From NCBI GenBank assembly GCA_018333075.1, contig BORH01000016.1:42250-106249 (forward strand): a stretch of DNA of 64,000 bases, written 5' to 3'. This DNA is from Heyndrickxia sporothermodurans (lineage in GTDB: Bacteria; Bacillota; Bacilli; Bacillales; Bacillaceae_C). The position numbers and the translations under genes are program-made. The notes below the pieces were generated by a model that saw nothing but the letters and a program-made list of their open reading frames with translations, made no database searches and was not told the origin of the DNA. Below are positions 9,390-15,544 of this stretch, in pieces; position 1 is the stretch's first letter, and each line of letters begins with the position of its first letter.

Positions 9390-9770
9390 ATGATCTTTTT
9401 GATTATTATTGCAGCAATCGTAGTGGTTCTTTTATCTCTAACATATAAAAGATATTACCCAGTCAGTGATGTAGATTCTGTTTTAATTGAAGATGTTTGT
9501 GATAAGATAAATGTTATAGATATTAGAGATTACAATATATCATATAATCATCCAATCGATGGCTCAATGAATATACCTGTAGCTTATTTAAAAAGGTTTA
9601 TCAATGAAATACCTAATAATGACCTTCATATAGTAGTATCTAATCTACTTGAAAGAAATGTAGGAGTTCGTTTATTACGTCAATTTGGATATAATGTTAT
9701 AGGATATACCATTTTAGATCCAAAAGAAAAAAATAAGGATATTAGAAGTCTTTGTTGTAAAGGAGGGTAA
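9390..9770 (+). CDS. Membrane-anchored rhodanese-like protein lacking the catalytic cysteine
   Basis: 126 residues: an N-terminal membrane helix (residues 2-20, IFLIIIAAIVVVLLSLTY), then a rhodanese fold with NVIDIRDYNISYNHPIDGSMNIP (residues about 42-64). Where rhodaneses carry the Cys loop (VVCxxGxR), this protein has VVSNLLERN, so the sulfur-carrying Cys is a Ser. A Cys pair occurs instead at the C-terminus (SLCCKGG). The domain is likely to face the cytoplasm. It may bind or relay sulfur through the tail cysteines, or be a structural partner; this is inferred. First gene of the CstR-controlled transcript; its stop is 4 bases from the cstR start. Confidence 0.72.
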   Translation: MIFLIIIAAIVVVLLSLTYKRYYPVSDVDSVLIEDVCDKINVIDIRDYNISYNHPIDGSMNIPVAYLKRFINEIPNNDLHIVVSNLLERNVGVRLLRQFGYNVIGYTILDPKEKNKDIRSLCCKGG

Positions 9771-9773
9771 TCC

Positions 9774-10037
9774 ATGCATTATGATGATCAAATGAAAAAT
9801 CGTGTAAAACGTATAGAAGGACAATTAAGAGGAATTCTTCGAATGATGGAAGAAAACAAGGATTGTAAAGAAGTGATAACACAACTTTCAGCAACGAGAA
9901 CGGCTATTGATCGTACAATTGGTGTTGTTGTTAGCTCCAATTTAGTAGAATGTGTGCAGAAAGCTAATGAAACAGGAGAAAGAAGTACGGAGGAATTAGT
10001 AAAAGAGGCTGTTAACCTACTTGTTAAAAGTAGATAA
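9774..10037 (+). CDS. cstR: Persulfide-sensing repressor of the CsoR/RcnR family (CstR type)
   Basis: 87-residue all-helical DUF156 repressor. The two thiols of CstR are at exactly the expected positions, C31 (DCKEV) and C60 (VECV). The position that is His in copper-sensing CsoR is Asn56 (SNLVEC), so copper binding is not expected. In S. aureus CstR, persulfides link the two Cys across subunits by di- to tetrasulfides and release DNA. Orthologue of B. subtilis YrkD by gene context. Ribosome site GGAGGG lies in the end of the previous gene. Five sites resembling its operator are spread between 9.3 and 12.9 kb, including one over its own promoter, so it is autoregulated. Confidence 0.88.
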   Translation: MHYDDQMKNRVKRIEGQLRGILRMMEENKDCKEVITQLSATRTAIDRTIGVVVSSNLVECVQKANETGERSTEELVKEAVNLLVKSR

Positions 10038-10045
10038 AAAATAGG

Positions 10046-10091
10046 TTGACACCCTATTTTATTTTCAATAAGATAATACCCATAGGGGTAA
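10046..10091 (+). promoter_or_regulatory. Second internal promoter and CstR-like operator
   Basis: TTGACA (10046-10051), 17-bp spacer, TAAGAT (10069-10074), then ATACCCATAGGGGTAA (10076-10091) just downstream of the -10. It gives the downstream genes their own persulfide-induced start. Confidence 0.75.
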
Positions 10092-10109
10092 TGTGTAGGA
10101 GGAATATAA

Positions 10110-10337
10110 ATGAATTCAGATAAAATTTTAGATGCAAAAGGATTAGCATGTCCAATGCCAATCGTTAAAACAAAAAAAGCAATCAATGAACTTGAGTCAG
10201 GTCAAATTTTAGAAGTTCATACAACAGATAAGGGTGCAAAAAATGATTTAAGTGCTTGGGCTAAATCAGGCGGCCATGAATTAATACATTTTGAAGAAGA
10301 AAATAATGTATTAAAGTTTTGGATTAAAAAGGTTTAA
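10110..10337 (+). CDS. TusA-family sulfurtransferase
   Basis: 75 residues, the standard TusA/SirA size. The CPMP motif with sulfur-carrying C14 follows the first strand (ILDAKGLACPMPIVKTKKAI). TusA domains accept sulfane sulfur as a Cys persulfide and pass it to rhodanese or DsrE partners. Strongly similar to the TusA gene at 14155-14382 and to the N-terminal half of 11655-12230, pointing to recent duplication in this cluster. Ribosome site GTAGGAGGAA 7 bases before ATG. It sits between operators at 10076 and 10356. Confidence 0.9.
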   Translation: MNSDKILDAKGLACPMPIVKTKKAINELESGQILEVHTTDKGAKNDLSAWAKSGGHELIHFEEENNVLKFWIKKV

Positions 10338-10355
10338 ATTTTTTTAGCTACCAAA

Positions 10356-10375
10356 ATACCTATACAGGTATAGGT
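10356..10375 (+). promoter_or_regulatory. CstR-like operator before the first DsrE gene
   Basis: ACCTATAC-AG-GTATAGGT (10358-10375) is a perfect 8+2+8 inverted repeat with the same ATACC/GGTAT half-sites as the other operators. No clear promoter hexamers accompany it. Confidence 0.65.
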
Positions 10376-10398
10376 TATTACAATACAGGAGGTTTCCA

Positions 10399-10878
10399 AT
10401 GGGAGATACGAAAAAAACAACAATCGTTTTATTTAGCGGTGATTATGATAAGGCGATGGCAGCGTACATTATTGCAAATGGTGCAGCTGCTTATGATCAT
10501 GAAGTAACTATTTTTCATACATTTTGGGGTCTAAATGCGTTACGCCAAGAGACAAATATTCCATTAAAAAAAGGATTTATGGAAAAGATGTTTGGAAAGA
10601 TGATGCCTAGAGGTGCAGACAAAATGGGCCTTTCAAAAATGAACTTTGCAGGTTTTGGTCCTAAAATGATTAAAGAGGTAATTAAAAAGCACAATGCGAT
10701 GACCTTGCCGCAGCTTATTGAAATGGCACAGGAACAAGATGTAAAATTAGTCGCTTGTACAATGACAATGGATCTTCTTGGTCTTCAAAAGGAAGAGCTA
10801 TTAGATAACATTGAATATGCAGGTGTTGCAGCTTATTTAGCAGATGCGCAGGATGGTAATGTAAACTTATTCATTTAA
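10399..10878 (+). CDS. DsrE/DsrF/DrsH-like sulfur carrier (YrkE-like)
   Basis: 159 residues of the DsrE2 type: N-terminal TTIVLFSGDYDKAMAAYIIA, and the conserved cysteine C120 in LVACTMTMDLLG, a pattern typical of this subgroup. A Met/Lys-rich insert (residues about 57-82, FMEKMFGKMMPRGADKMG) is typical of the longer members. DsrE proteins take or give persulfide sulfur with TusA and rhodanese partners, which surround it here. Corresponds by context to B. subtilis yrkE. No membrane span is needed; residues 20-30 are a buried helix. Ribosome site AGGAGG 9 bases before ATG. Confidence 0.85.
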   Translation: MGDTKKTTIVLFSGDYDKAMAAYIIANGAAAYDHEVTIFHTFWGLNALRQETNIPLKKGFMEKMFGKMMPRGADKMGLSKMNFAGFGPKMIKEVIKKHNAMTLPQLIEMAQEQDVKLVACTMTMDLLGLQKEELLDNIEYAGVAAYLADAQDGNVNLFI

Positions 10879-10920
10879 TAAAAGGGAGAATACGTTTTTC
10901 CTTTGAGGGAGGTTTTGTAT

Positions 10921-11280
10921 TTGGAATATCTAAAATATATTATTATTGCCCTTATTGTTCTTTTTTTCATCAGAAGTATGTTTCCAACTAAGGGTGTGAG
11001 AAATATAACATCTGCACAACTAAAAAATGAATTAAAGGATAAGAATAAACAATTTGTGGATGTTCGAACACCTGGTGAGTATAAGGGTAACCATATTAGA
11101 CCATTTATGAATATCCCTTTACATCAGTTAGAGCAAAAAATAAATCAGCTCTCTAAAGATAAAGAGATTGTGGTTATCTGCCAGAGCGGGTTGAGAAGTA
11201 ATAAGGCATGTAAGTTATTAAAAAAGCAAGGATTTAAACAAGTGACCAATGTAAAAGGCGGCATGAGTGCTTGGTCTTAA
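10921..11280 (+). CDS. Membrane-anchored rhodanese
   Basis: 119 residues from TTG 10921, chosen because GAGGGAGG lies 8 bases upstream; the in-frame TTG at 10903 would put the ribosome site inside the gene. An N-terminal membrane helix (residues 5-20, KYIIIALIVLFFIRSM) precedes a single rhodanese domain with FVDVRTPGEYKGNHI and the active loop C87-Q-S-G-L-R-S. The Cys should carry a persulfide for transfer to thiol acceptors. Located directly after the DsrE gene in the same transcript. Confidence 0.85.
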   Translation: MEYLKYIIIALIVLFFIRSMFPTKGVRNITSAQLKNELKDKNKQFVDVRTPGEYKGNHIRPFMNIPLHQLEQKINQLSKDKEIVVICQSGLRSNKACKLLKKQGFKQVTNVKGGMSAWS

Positions 11281-11304
11281 AAAATTCTTTAGGAGGAATA
11301 TAAA

Positions 11305-11601
11305 ATGAAAGAAATTACACCAAAAGAAGTAGAAATATTCATTCAAGAAGGTAAAAAGCTAAACATCATTGATGTTCGTGAAGTGGATGAAGTAGAAGCA
11401 GGGAAAATTCCAGGAGCTGTTAACATTCCCTTAGGAACCATTGAATCTCGTATAAATGAATTAGATAAGTCAGCTGAATATATCATGGTATGCCGTTCAG
11501 GTGGCAGAAGTGGCCGTGCAACGGAGGTTTTAAAAGGTGAAGGATTTAATGTTATGAATATGAGTGGTGGAATGCTTGCTTGGGAAGGCGAAGTGGAATA
11601 A
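11305..11601 (+). CDS. Single-domain cytoplasmic rhodanese
   Basis: 98 residues, a minimal rhodanese. NIIDVREVDEVEAGKIPGAVNIP is the N-terminal signature and C63-R-S-G-G-R-S the active loop; the domain ends GGMLAWEGE. No membrane anchor, unlike the two other single rhodaneses in the cluster. It is likely a soluble thiosulfate or persulfide sulfurtransferase working with the neighbouring TusA and DsrE proteins. Ribosome site TAGGAGGAA before ATG; 24 bases after the preceding gene. Confidence 0.9.
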   Translation: MKEITPKEVEIFIQEGKKLNIIDVREVDEVEAGKIPGAVNIPLGTIESRINELDKSAEYIMVCRSGGRSGRATEVLKGEGFNVMNMSGGMLAWEGEVE

Positions 11602-11619
11602 TTTTTTTGAGTATATATA

Positions 11620-11637
11620 TATACCCTATAAGGTATA
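11620..11637 (+). promoter_or_regulatory. CstR-like operator before the TusA-rhodanese fusion
   Basis: TATACC-CTATAA-GGTATA, a perfect 6+6+6 inverted repeat, lying 18 bases before the next start codon and overlapping its leader. Confidence 0.65.
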
Positions 11638-11654
11638 AAACTAGGAGGCTCAAC

Positions 11655-12230
11655 ATGGAAAGTATAAAGGTAAACGTAATTTTAGACGCAAAAGGATTAG
11701 CTTGTCCAATGCCGATTGTGAAAACCAAAAAGGCAATGAACAGCCTTGAGGCAGGGAAAGTAATCGAAGTTCAAGCTACAGATAAAGGTTCCAGAGCCGA
11801 TATTCAAGCATGGGCGCAGAGTACGGGTCACCAATATTTGGGAACGCTAGAAGACGGTGATATTTTAAAGCATTACTTACGAAAATCCTCAGGTGAAGAG
11901 GTAAATGAGAAAAAACACCCTCATGTGATTAGTAATGAGGATCTTGAAGTGAAGATTCATGCAAATGAAGATATTGTGTTACTCGATGTGAGAGAATCTG
12001 CAGAATATGTATTTAATCATATTCCAAATGCAATTTCGATTCCTTTAGGTGAATTAGAAGAGAGAATTAATCAATTAAATAAGGATGATGAGATTTACAT
12101 TATATGTCGCACTGGAAATCGTAGTGATCTTGCAGCACAAAAATTATCTAAAAAAGGATTTACTAATGTTGTAAATGTCGTTCCGGGCATGAGTCAATGG
12201 TCTGGAAAAACGAGCAATATCAATGGTTAA
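11655..12230 (+). CDS. yrkF: TusA-rhodanese fusion sulfurtransferase (YrkF-like)
   Basis: 191 residues from ATG 11655 (AGGAGG 8 bases upstream); an in-frame extension to 11580 lacks support. Residues 8-78 are a TusA domain with C17 in the CPMP motif. Residues about 95-187 are a rhodanese with VLLDVRESAEYVFNHIPNAI and active loop C151-R-T-G-N-R-S. The two halves are joined by a charged linker (SSGEEVNEKKHPH). The fusion places a sulfur carrier next to the transferase that loads it, as in B. subtilis YrkF of similar length. It supports direct TusA-rhodanese sulfur relay in the whole cluster. Confidence 0.92.
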   Translation: MESIKVNVILDAKGLACPMPIVKTKKAMNSLEAGKVIEVQATDKGSRADIQAWAQSTGHQYLGTLEDGDILKHYLRKSSGEEVNEKKHPHVISNEDLEVKIHANEDIVLLDVRESAEYVFNHIPNAISIPLGELEERINQLNKDDEIYIICRTGNRSDLAAQKLSKKGFTNVVNVVPGMSQWSGKTSNING

Positions 12231-12242
12231 GGAGGAAAAATA

Positions 12243-12476
12243 ATGAGTTCAGTAATGGTTTATACAACAACATGATGCCCTTATTGTGTAATGCTCAAGA
12301 ATTTCTTAACAGAACAAAATATATCTTTTAAAGAAATGAATGTAGAAACAAACCCTGAGATTATGAATCAACTTGTAAGAACGACTGGACAGATGGGGGT
12401 TCCACAATCAGAAATAAATGGTGAATGGATTGTGGGCTTTGATCCCAACAGTATTATGAATGCACTTAAAAATTAG
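12243..12476 (+). pseudogene. Glutaredoxin-like gene with in-frame TGA before the CPYC motif
   Basis: From ATG 12243, with GGAGG 7 bases upstream, the frame reads MSSVMVYTTT, then TGA at 12273-12275, then CPYCVMLKNFL and onward to a stop at 12474: 77 codons, the size of a NrdH/glutaredoxin-like protein. TGVPQ-like cis-Pro region (QMGVPQ) and GFDPNSI are kept. The body is intact after the TGA, so the lesion is either recent (for example TGG to TGA), a sequencing error, or read through. Starting at the next ATG (12291) would lose the redox motif. Expected role: reducing persulfide or disulfide intermediates in this pathway. Confidence 0.75.
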
Positions 12477-12488
12477 GAGGAAATGAAC

Positions 12489-12884
12489 ATGAGTAAAAAA
12501 GTAGCAATTATTGCAAGTAATGGTGGATTATTTGATGCATATAAGGTTTTCAATATCGCAACAGCGGCAGCAGCCACAGATCAAGAAGTAGCTATTTTCT
12601 TCACATTCGAAGGACTAAATCTAATTCATAAAGAAGCCTATCAACAACTTCCAATGCCAGAAGGTAAAGAGCATTTTGCCGAAGGTTTTGCCAAAGCAAA
12701 TGTACCTGCTATTCCTGAGTTGGTTGCTATGGCACAAGAAATGGGTGTTACATTTATTGGGTGTCAAATGACGATGGATGTGATGGGGCTAGGAAAAGAA
12801 GCTTTTATTGATGGCATAGAAGTAGGCGGAGCTGTAACATTTTTAGAGTTTGCGAAAGATGCAGACGTGACATTGACATTTTAA
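12489..12884 (+). CDS. DsrE/DsrF-like sulfur carrier
   Basis: 131 residues from ATG 12489; the ATG at 12483 is only 2 bases from the AGGAGG and is less likely. KVAIIASNGGLFDAYKVFNIA opens the alpha/beta fold, and C92 in FIGCQMTMDVMG matches the conserved Cys of the DsrE gene at 10399. It is the shorter version of the same family, lacking the Met/Lys-rich insert. Second DsrE protein of the island; both are probably persulfide carriers for TusA and rhodanese partners. It starts 13 bases after the glutaredoxin stop, so the two were co-transcribed. Confidence 0.87.
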   Translation: MSKKVAIIASNGGLFDAYKVFNIATAAAATDQEVAIFFTFEGLNLIHKEAYQQLPMPEGKEHFAEGFAKANVPAIPELVAMAQEMGVTFIGCQMTMDVMGLGKEAFIDGIEVGGAVTFLEFAKDADVTLTF

Positions 12885-12910
12885 TCAAAACATCTTTTTT
12901 TAAATTCAAA

Positions 12911-12925
12911 TATACCATAGGGGGT
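12911..12925 (+). promoter_or_regulatory. CstR-like operator overlapping the ribosome site of the MBL-rhodanese gene
   Basis: TATACCATAGGGGGTA. The right half (AGGGGGT) is also the only candidate ribosome site for the ATG at 12936, 9-10 bases away. Repressor binding and translation initiation therefore use the same bases. Confidence 0.6.
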
Positions 12926-12935
12926 AAAAACAAAA

Positions 12936-14063
12936 ATGACTGTTCAAGTAATGACTTCAGCAGATGTGACAAAAAAAGTATTTAATAAAGAAAAGCTATT
13001 TGTATTAGATGTAAGAAATGAAAGTGATTTTAATGATTGGAAAATTGAAGGTGAACACTTTGAATATCTTAATGTTCCCTATTTTGAATTACTAGATGGT
13101 GTAGAGGGAATTTTAGAAAAACTTCCTTCTGATCAAGATATCTTAGTGGTTTGTGCAAAAGAAGGATCTTCTGTCATGATTGCAGATATGCTCTCTGAAG
13201 CAGGATTGACTGTTTCTTATTTAAAGGGAGGCATGAAAGCATGGAGTGAGCATTTAGAACCTGTTAAGATTGGAGACTTAAAAGATGGTGGAGAGATTTA
13301 TCAATTTGTCCGTATCGGAAAAGGTTGTCTATCTTATATGGTCGTTTCTAACGGGGAAGCTGCAATCATTGATGCCACTCGTATGACTGATATTTTTCTA
13401 AACTTCGCTGATAACAAAGGTGCAAAAATTACACATGTATTTGATACGCATCTTCATGCTGACCATATTTCTGGCGGACGTCAAATTGCAGAGAAAACAG
13501 GTGCAACGTATTGGCTACCACCAAAAGATGCAACAGAAGTAACATTCACATACCAGCCTTTAGAGGATGGAAATGATGTGACCATTGGTAATACGACAAT
13601 TAATATTCATGCCTTATATTCACCGGGTCATACCATTGGCTCCACTTCTTTCGTTGTAGATGAACAATTCTTACTTTCAGGAGATATTTTATTTATCGAC
13701 TCAATTGGCAGACCAGACCTAGCTGGTATGGCAGAAGATTGGGTTTCAGATTTAAGAGAGACTCTTTACAATCGTTATAGAGAATTATCAGATGAGTTAG
13801 TCGTTCTCCCAGCACACTTTATGATTATTGATGAGTTAAATGATGATGGTACAGTAGCTGAAAAATTAGGAACACTATTTGCCAAAAATCATGGATTAAA
13901 TATTGAGGATGAAAATGAATTTAGAAAATTGGTAACGGAGAATCTTCCTCCACAACCAAATGCATACCAAGAGATTCGTCAAACCAATATGGGGAAAATC
14001 AATCCAGATGAAGAAAAACAACGTGAAATGGAAATTGGACCAAACCGTTGTGCAATAAGATAA
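12936..14063 (+). CDS. Rhodanese-metallo-beta-lactamase fusion, persulfide dioxygenase-like (YrkH-like)
   Basis: 375 residues. Residues about 5-108 are a rhodanese ([13 protein letters not shown]; active loop C73-A-K-E-G-S-S). Residues about 115-320 are an ETHE1/CstB-type metallo-beta-lactamase with T-H172-L-H174-A-D176-H177, [12 protein letters not shown] and [17 protein letters not shown]. Members oxidise low-molecular-weight persulfides to sulfite or thiosulfate using one iron. In S. aureus CstB the lactamase domain comes first and the rhodanese last; here the order is reversed. The C-terminal [12 protein letters not shown] tail is, as I recall, shared with B. subtilis YrkH. It fits a role as the oxidising step, feeding sulfite to the TauE exporter downstream. 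Confidence 0.88.
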   Translation: MTVQVMTSADVTKKVFNKEKLFVLDVRNESDFNDWKIEGEHFEYLNVPYFELLDGVEGILEKLPSDQDILVVCAKEGSSVMIADMLSEAGLTVSYLKGGMKAWSEHLEPVKIGDLKDGGEIYQFVRIGKGCLSYMVVSNGEAAIIDATRMTDIFLNFADNKGAKITHVFDTHLHADHISGGRQIAEKTGATYWLPPKDATEVTFTYQPLEDGNDVTIGNTTINIHALYSPGHTIGSTSFVVDEQFLLSGDILFIDSIGRPDLAGMAEDWVSDLRETLYNRYRELSDELVVLPAHFMIIDELNDDGTVAEKLGTLFAKNHGLNIEDENEFRKLVTENLPPQPNAYQEIRQTNMGKINPDEEKQREMEIGPNRCAIR

Positions 14064-14094
14064 GTAATAACCATGTCAGTAATTTATTTCTATA

Positions 14095-14121
14095 AAAGCC
14101 TGTTTAAAACAGGCTTTTTAT
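14095..14121 (+). terminator. Intrinsic terminator after the MBL-rhodanese gene
   Basis: AAAAGCCTGTTT pairs with AAACAGGCTTTT followed by TTA. It separates the first part of the island from tusA and tauE. Confidence 0.85.
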
Positions 14122-14154
14122 AGGAGAAGAAATGAAAAAGGAGATGTTTAGAAC

Positions 14155-14382
14155 ATGGAAGTAACTAAAGTATTAGATGCAAAAGGACTCGCATGTCCAA
14201 TGCCAATTGTAAAAACAAAAAAAGCAATGAACGAGCTGGAATCAGGGCAAATATTAGAAATTCACACAACGGATAAAGGTGCATTAAATGACCTCCCTGC
14301 TTGGGCAAAATCAGGTAGCCATGAGGTTGTTAAACAAGAAGAAGAGAATGAAATTCTAAAGTTTTGGATCAAGAAGGCCTAA
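14155..14382 (+). CDS. TusA-family sulfurtransferase (YrkI-like)
   Basis: 75 residues with C14 in LDAKGLACPMPIVKTKKAM. Most residues match the TusA protein at 10110-10337, including the C-terminal ILKFWIKKA, so the two are recent duplicates. GGAG lies before the ATG. It lies beyond the terminator at 14095, so it needs read-through or its own promoter; I see no clear CstR operator here. By context it matches B. subtilis yrkI, next to the exporter yrkJ. Confidence 0.9.
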   Translation: MEVTKVLDAKGLACPMPIVKTKKAMNELESGQILEIHTTDKGALNDLPAWAKSGSHEVVKQEEENEILKFWIKKA

Positions 14383-14468
14383 GAACAGGACCAATTTATG
14401 CTATATAGGTTATATTTTGTTTTTCCCGCCTCATCAATTAATACTTCCAAGACAAAGGAGGAATAGGG

Positions 14469-15245
14469 ATGGATCTTAATTTTATTATAACCATTTTTTT
14501 GGTCGGTTTTGTGGGATCGTTTATTTCAGGGTTGTTAGGTATTGGTGGTGCCATAATTAACTATCCAATGCTGTTATATATTCCTGCTGCTTTTGGTGTT
14601 GCTCACTTTACTGCACATGAGGTATCGGGCATTACAGCAGTACAAGTGTTTTTTGCTACTATCGGTGGTGTGTGGGCTTACCGAAAAGGCGGATATTTAA
14701 ATAAGACATTGATCACTTATATGGGAATCAGTATTCTAATTGGTAGTTTTACTGGAGGATTTGGTTCTACTCATTTGTCTGAGAGTAGTGTCAATGTCAT
14801 TTACGGGATACTAGCTCTTATTGCTGCTATTATGATGTTTATTCCCAAAAGAGGGATAGACGATGTTCGGTTGGATGAAGTTAAGTTTAATAAATGGTTA
14901 GCTGCTCTTCTTGCTCTAATAGTAGGTCTTGCTGCAGGAATTGTAGGAGCCGGTGGTGCGTTTTTATTAGTTCCAATTATGTTGGTGGTTCTTAAAATAC
15001 CTACAAGAATGACCATTGCTACATCTTTAGCCATTACTTTTATTTCATCCATAGGCACTGTGATTGGAAAGATTACAACCGGTCAAGTAGAATACTGGCC
15101 AGCGTTTATCATGATTGTAGCTAGTCTTATTGCAGCACCCCTTGGCGCAAAATCGGGTAAAAAAATGAACACTAAAATTCTCCAAATTATCTTGGCAATA
15201 TTAATCTTCGCAACTGCTATTAAAATTTGGATGGATATACTCTAA
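14469..15245 (+). CDS. TauE/SafE-family sulfite or sulfur-compound exporter (YrkJ-like)
   Basis: 258 residues, eight predicted membrane segments in two repeated halves. Each half opens with the family's Gly-rich signature: [21 protein letters not shown] (split here at residue 12 on) and [18 protein letters not shown] (about 155-172). TauE/SafE proteins export sulfite, sulfoacetate or related anions. Placed after the persulfide dioxygenase-like gene, the likely substrate is sulfite or thiosulfate; this is inferred. Ribosome site AAAGGAGGAA. Ends the island, with a terminator 18 bases later. Confidence 0.9.
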   Translation: MDLNFIITIFLVGFVGSFISGLLGIGGAIINYPMLLYIPAAFGVAHFTAHEVSGITAVQVFFATIGGVWAYRKGGYLNKTLITYMGISILIGSFTGGFGSTHLSESSVNVIYGILALIAAIMMFIPKRGIDDVRLDEVKFNKWLAALLALIVGLAAGIVGAGGAFLLVPIMLVVLKIPTRMTIATSLAITFISSIGTVIGKITTGQVEYWPAFIMIVASLIAAPLGAKSGKKMNTKILQIILAILIFATAIKIWMDIL

Positions 15246-15262
15246 TTATTATACGGAGAGGG

Positions 15263-15289
15263 CCAATCATTTATTGATTGGTTTTTTTG
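15263..15289 (+). terminator. Intrinsic terminator closing the persulfide island
   Basis: CCAATCA-TTTAT-TGATTGG followed by seven T. Confidence 0.85.
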
Positions 15290-15391
15290 TTGGGTACAAA
15301 TCAAGATATGTCTATTACAAAAAGATATGTAAACTTATGGGGACCTGATATTAAAAGAAAACATGCTGAATTTGGTGCAATAAAATCATAG
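15287..15391 (+). pseudogene. C-terminal fragment of a tyrosine recombinase (integrase)
   Basis: The frame reads LLGTNQDMSITKRYVNLWG then PDIKRKHAEFGAIKS and stops. This is the end of an XerC/phage-type integrase: the LLGH helix (His here Thr) followed by the catalytic Tyr in TKRYVNL and a typical KxKHxxF tail. Everything upstream is missing, replaced by the tauE terminator. A different integrase piece, ending at ILGHS, lies at 22975-23078. Confidence 0.6.
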
Positions 15392-15480
15392 AGAAATAAT
15401 TCAATTTCCAGAAGATAAACGATAACAAATTCGCTATAGATTTTATTAGGTAAATGCAAAGAAAGCTTTAGTAGAATGCA
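15382..15480 (+). pseudogene. Decayed fragment of a HEAT-repeat gene related to 24213-25151
   Basis: About 95 bases align closely with 24548-24650 of the intact HEAT gene (for example TTCAATTT..GAAGATAAACGAT and AGGTAAATGCAAAGAA). It carries an 8-base deletion and a TGG to TAA type change, so it cannot code. It is joined directly to the integrase remnant. Confidence 0.7.
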
Positions 15481-15504
15481 CTAATTGACTACCAAAGCAC
15501 CCAC

Positions 15505-15536
15505 AAAAAGAAGCTCCTCATATATGAGAAGCTTCC
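15505..15536 (-). terminator. Intrinsic terminator for the RND efflux gene
   Basis: On the minus strand GAAGCTTCTCATATATGAGG pairs internally with AGCTTC and is followed by TTTTTGTG, 10-40 bases after the efflux stop codon. Confidence 0.75.
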
Positions 15537-15544
15537 ATAACAAA

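Noticed and set aside
12243-12476. Selenoprotein call for the glutaredoxin-like gene
   Set aside because: No clear SECIS-like hairpin follows the TGA, the TGA adds to rather than replaces a CPYC cysteine, and sel genes are not visible in the window.
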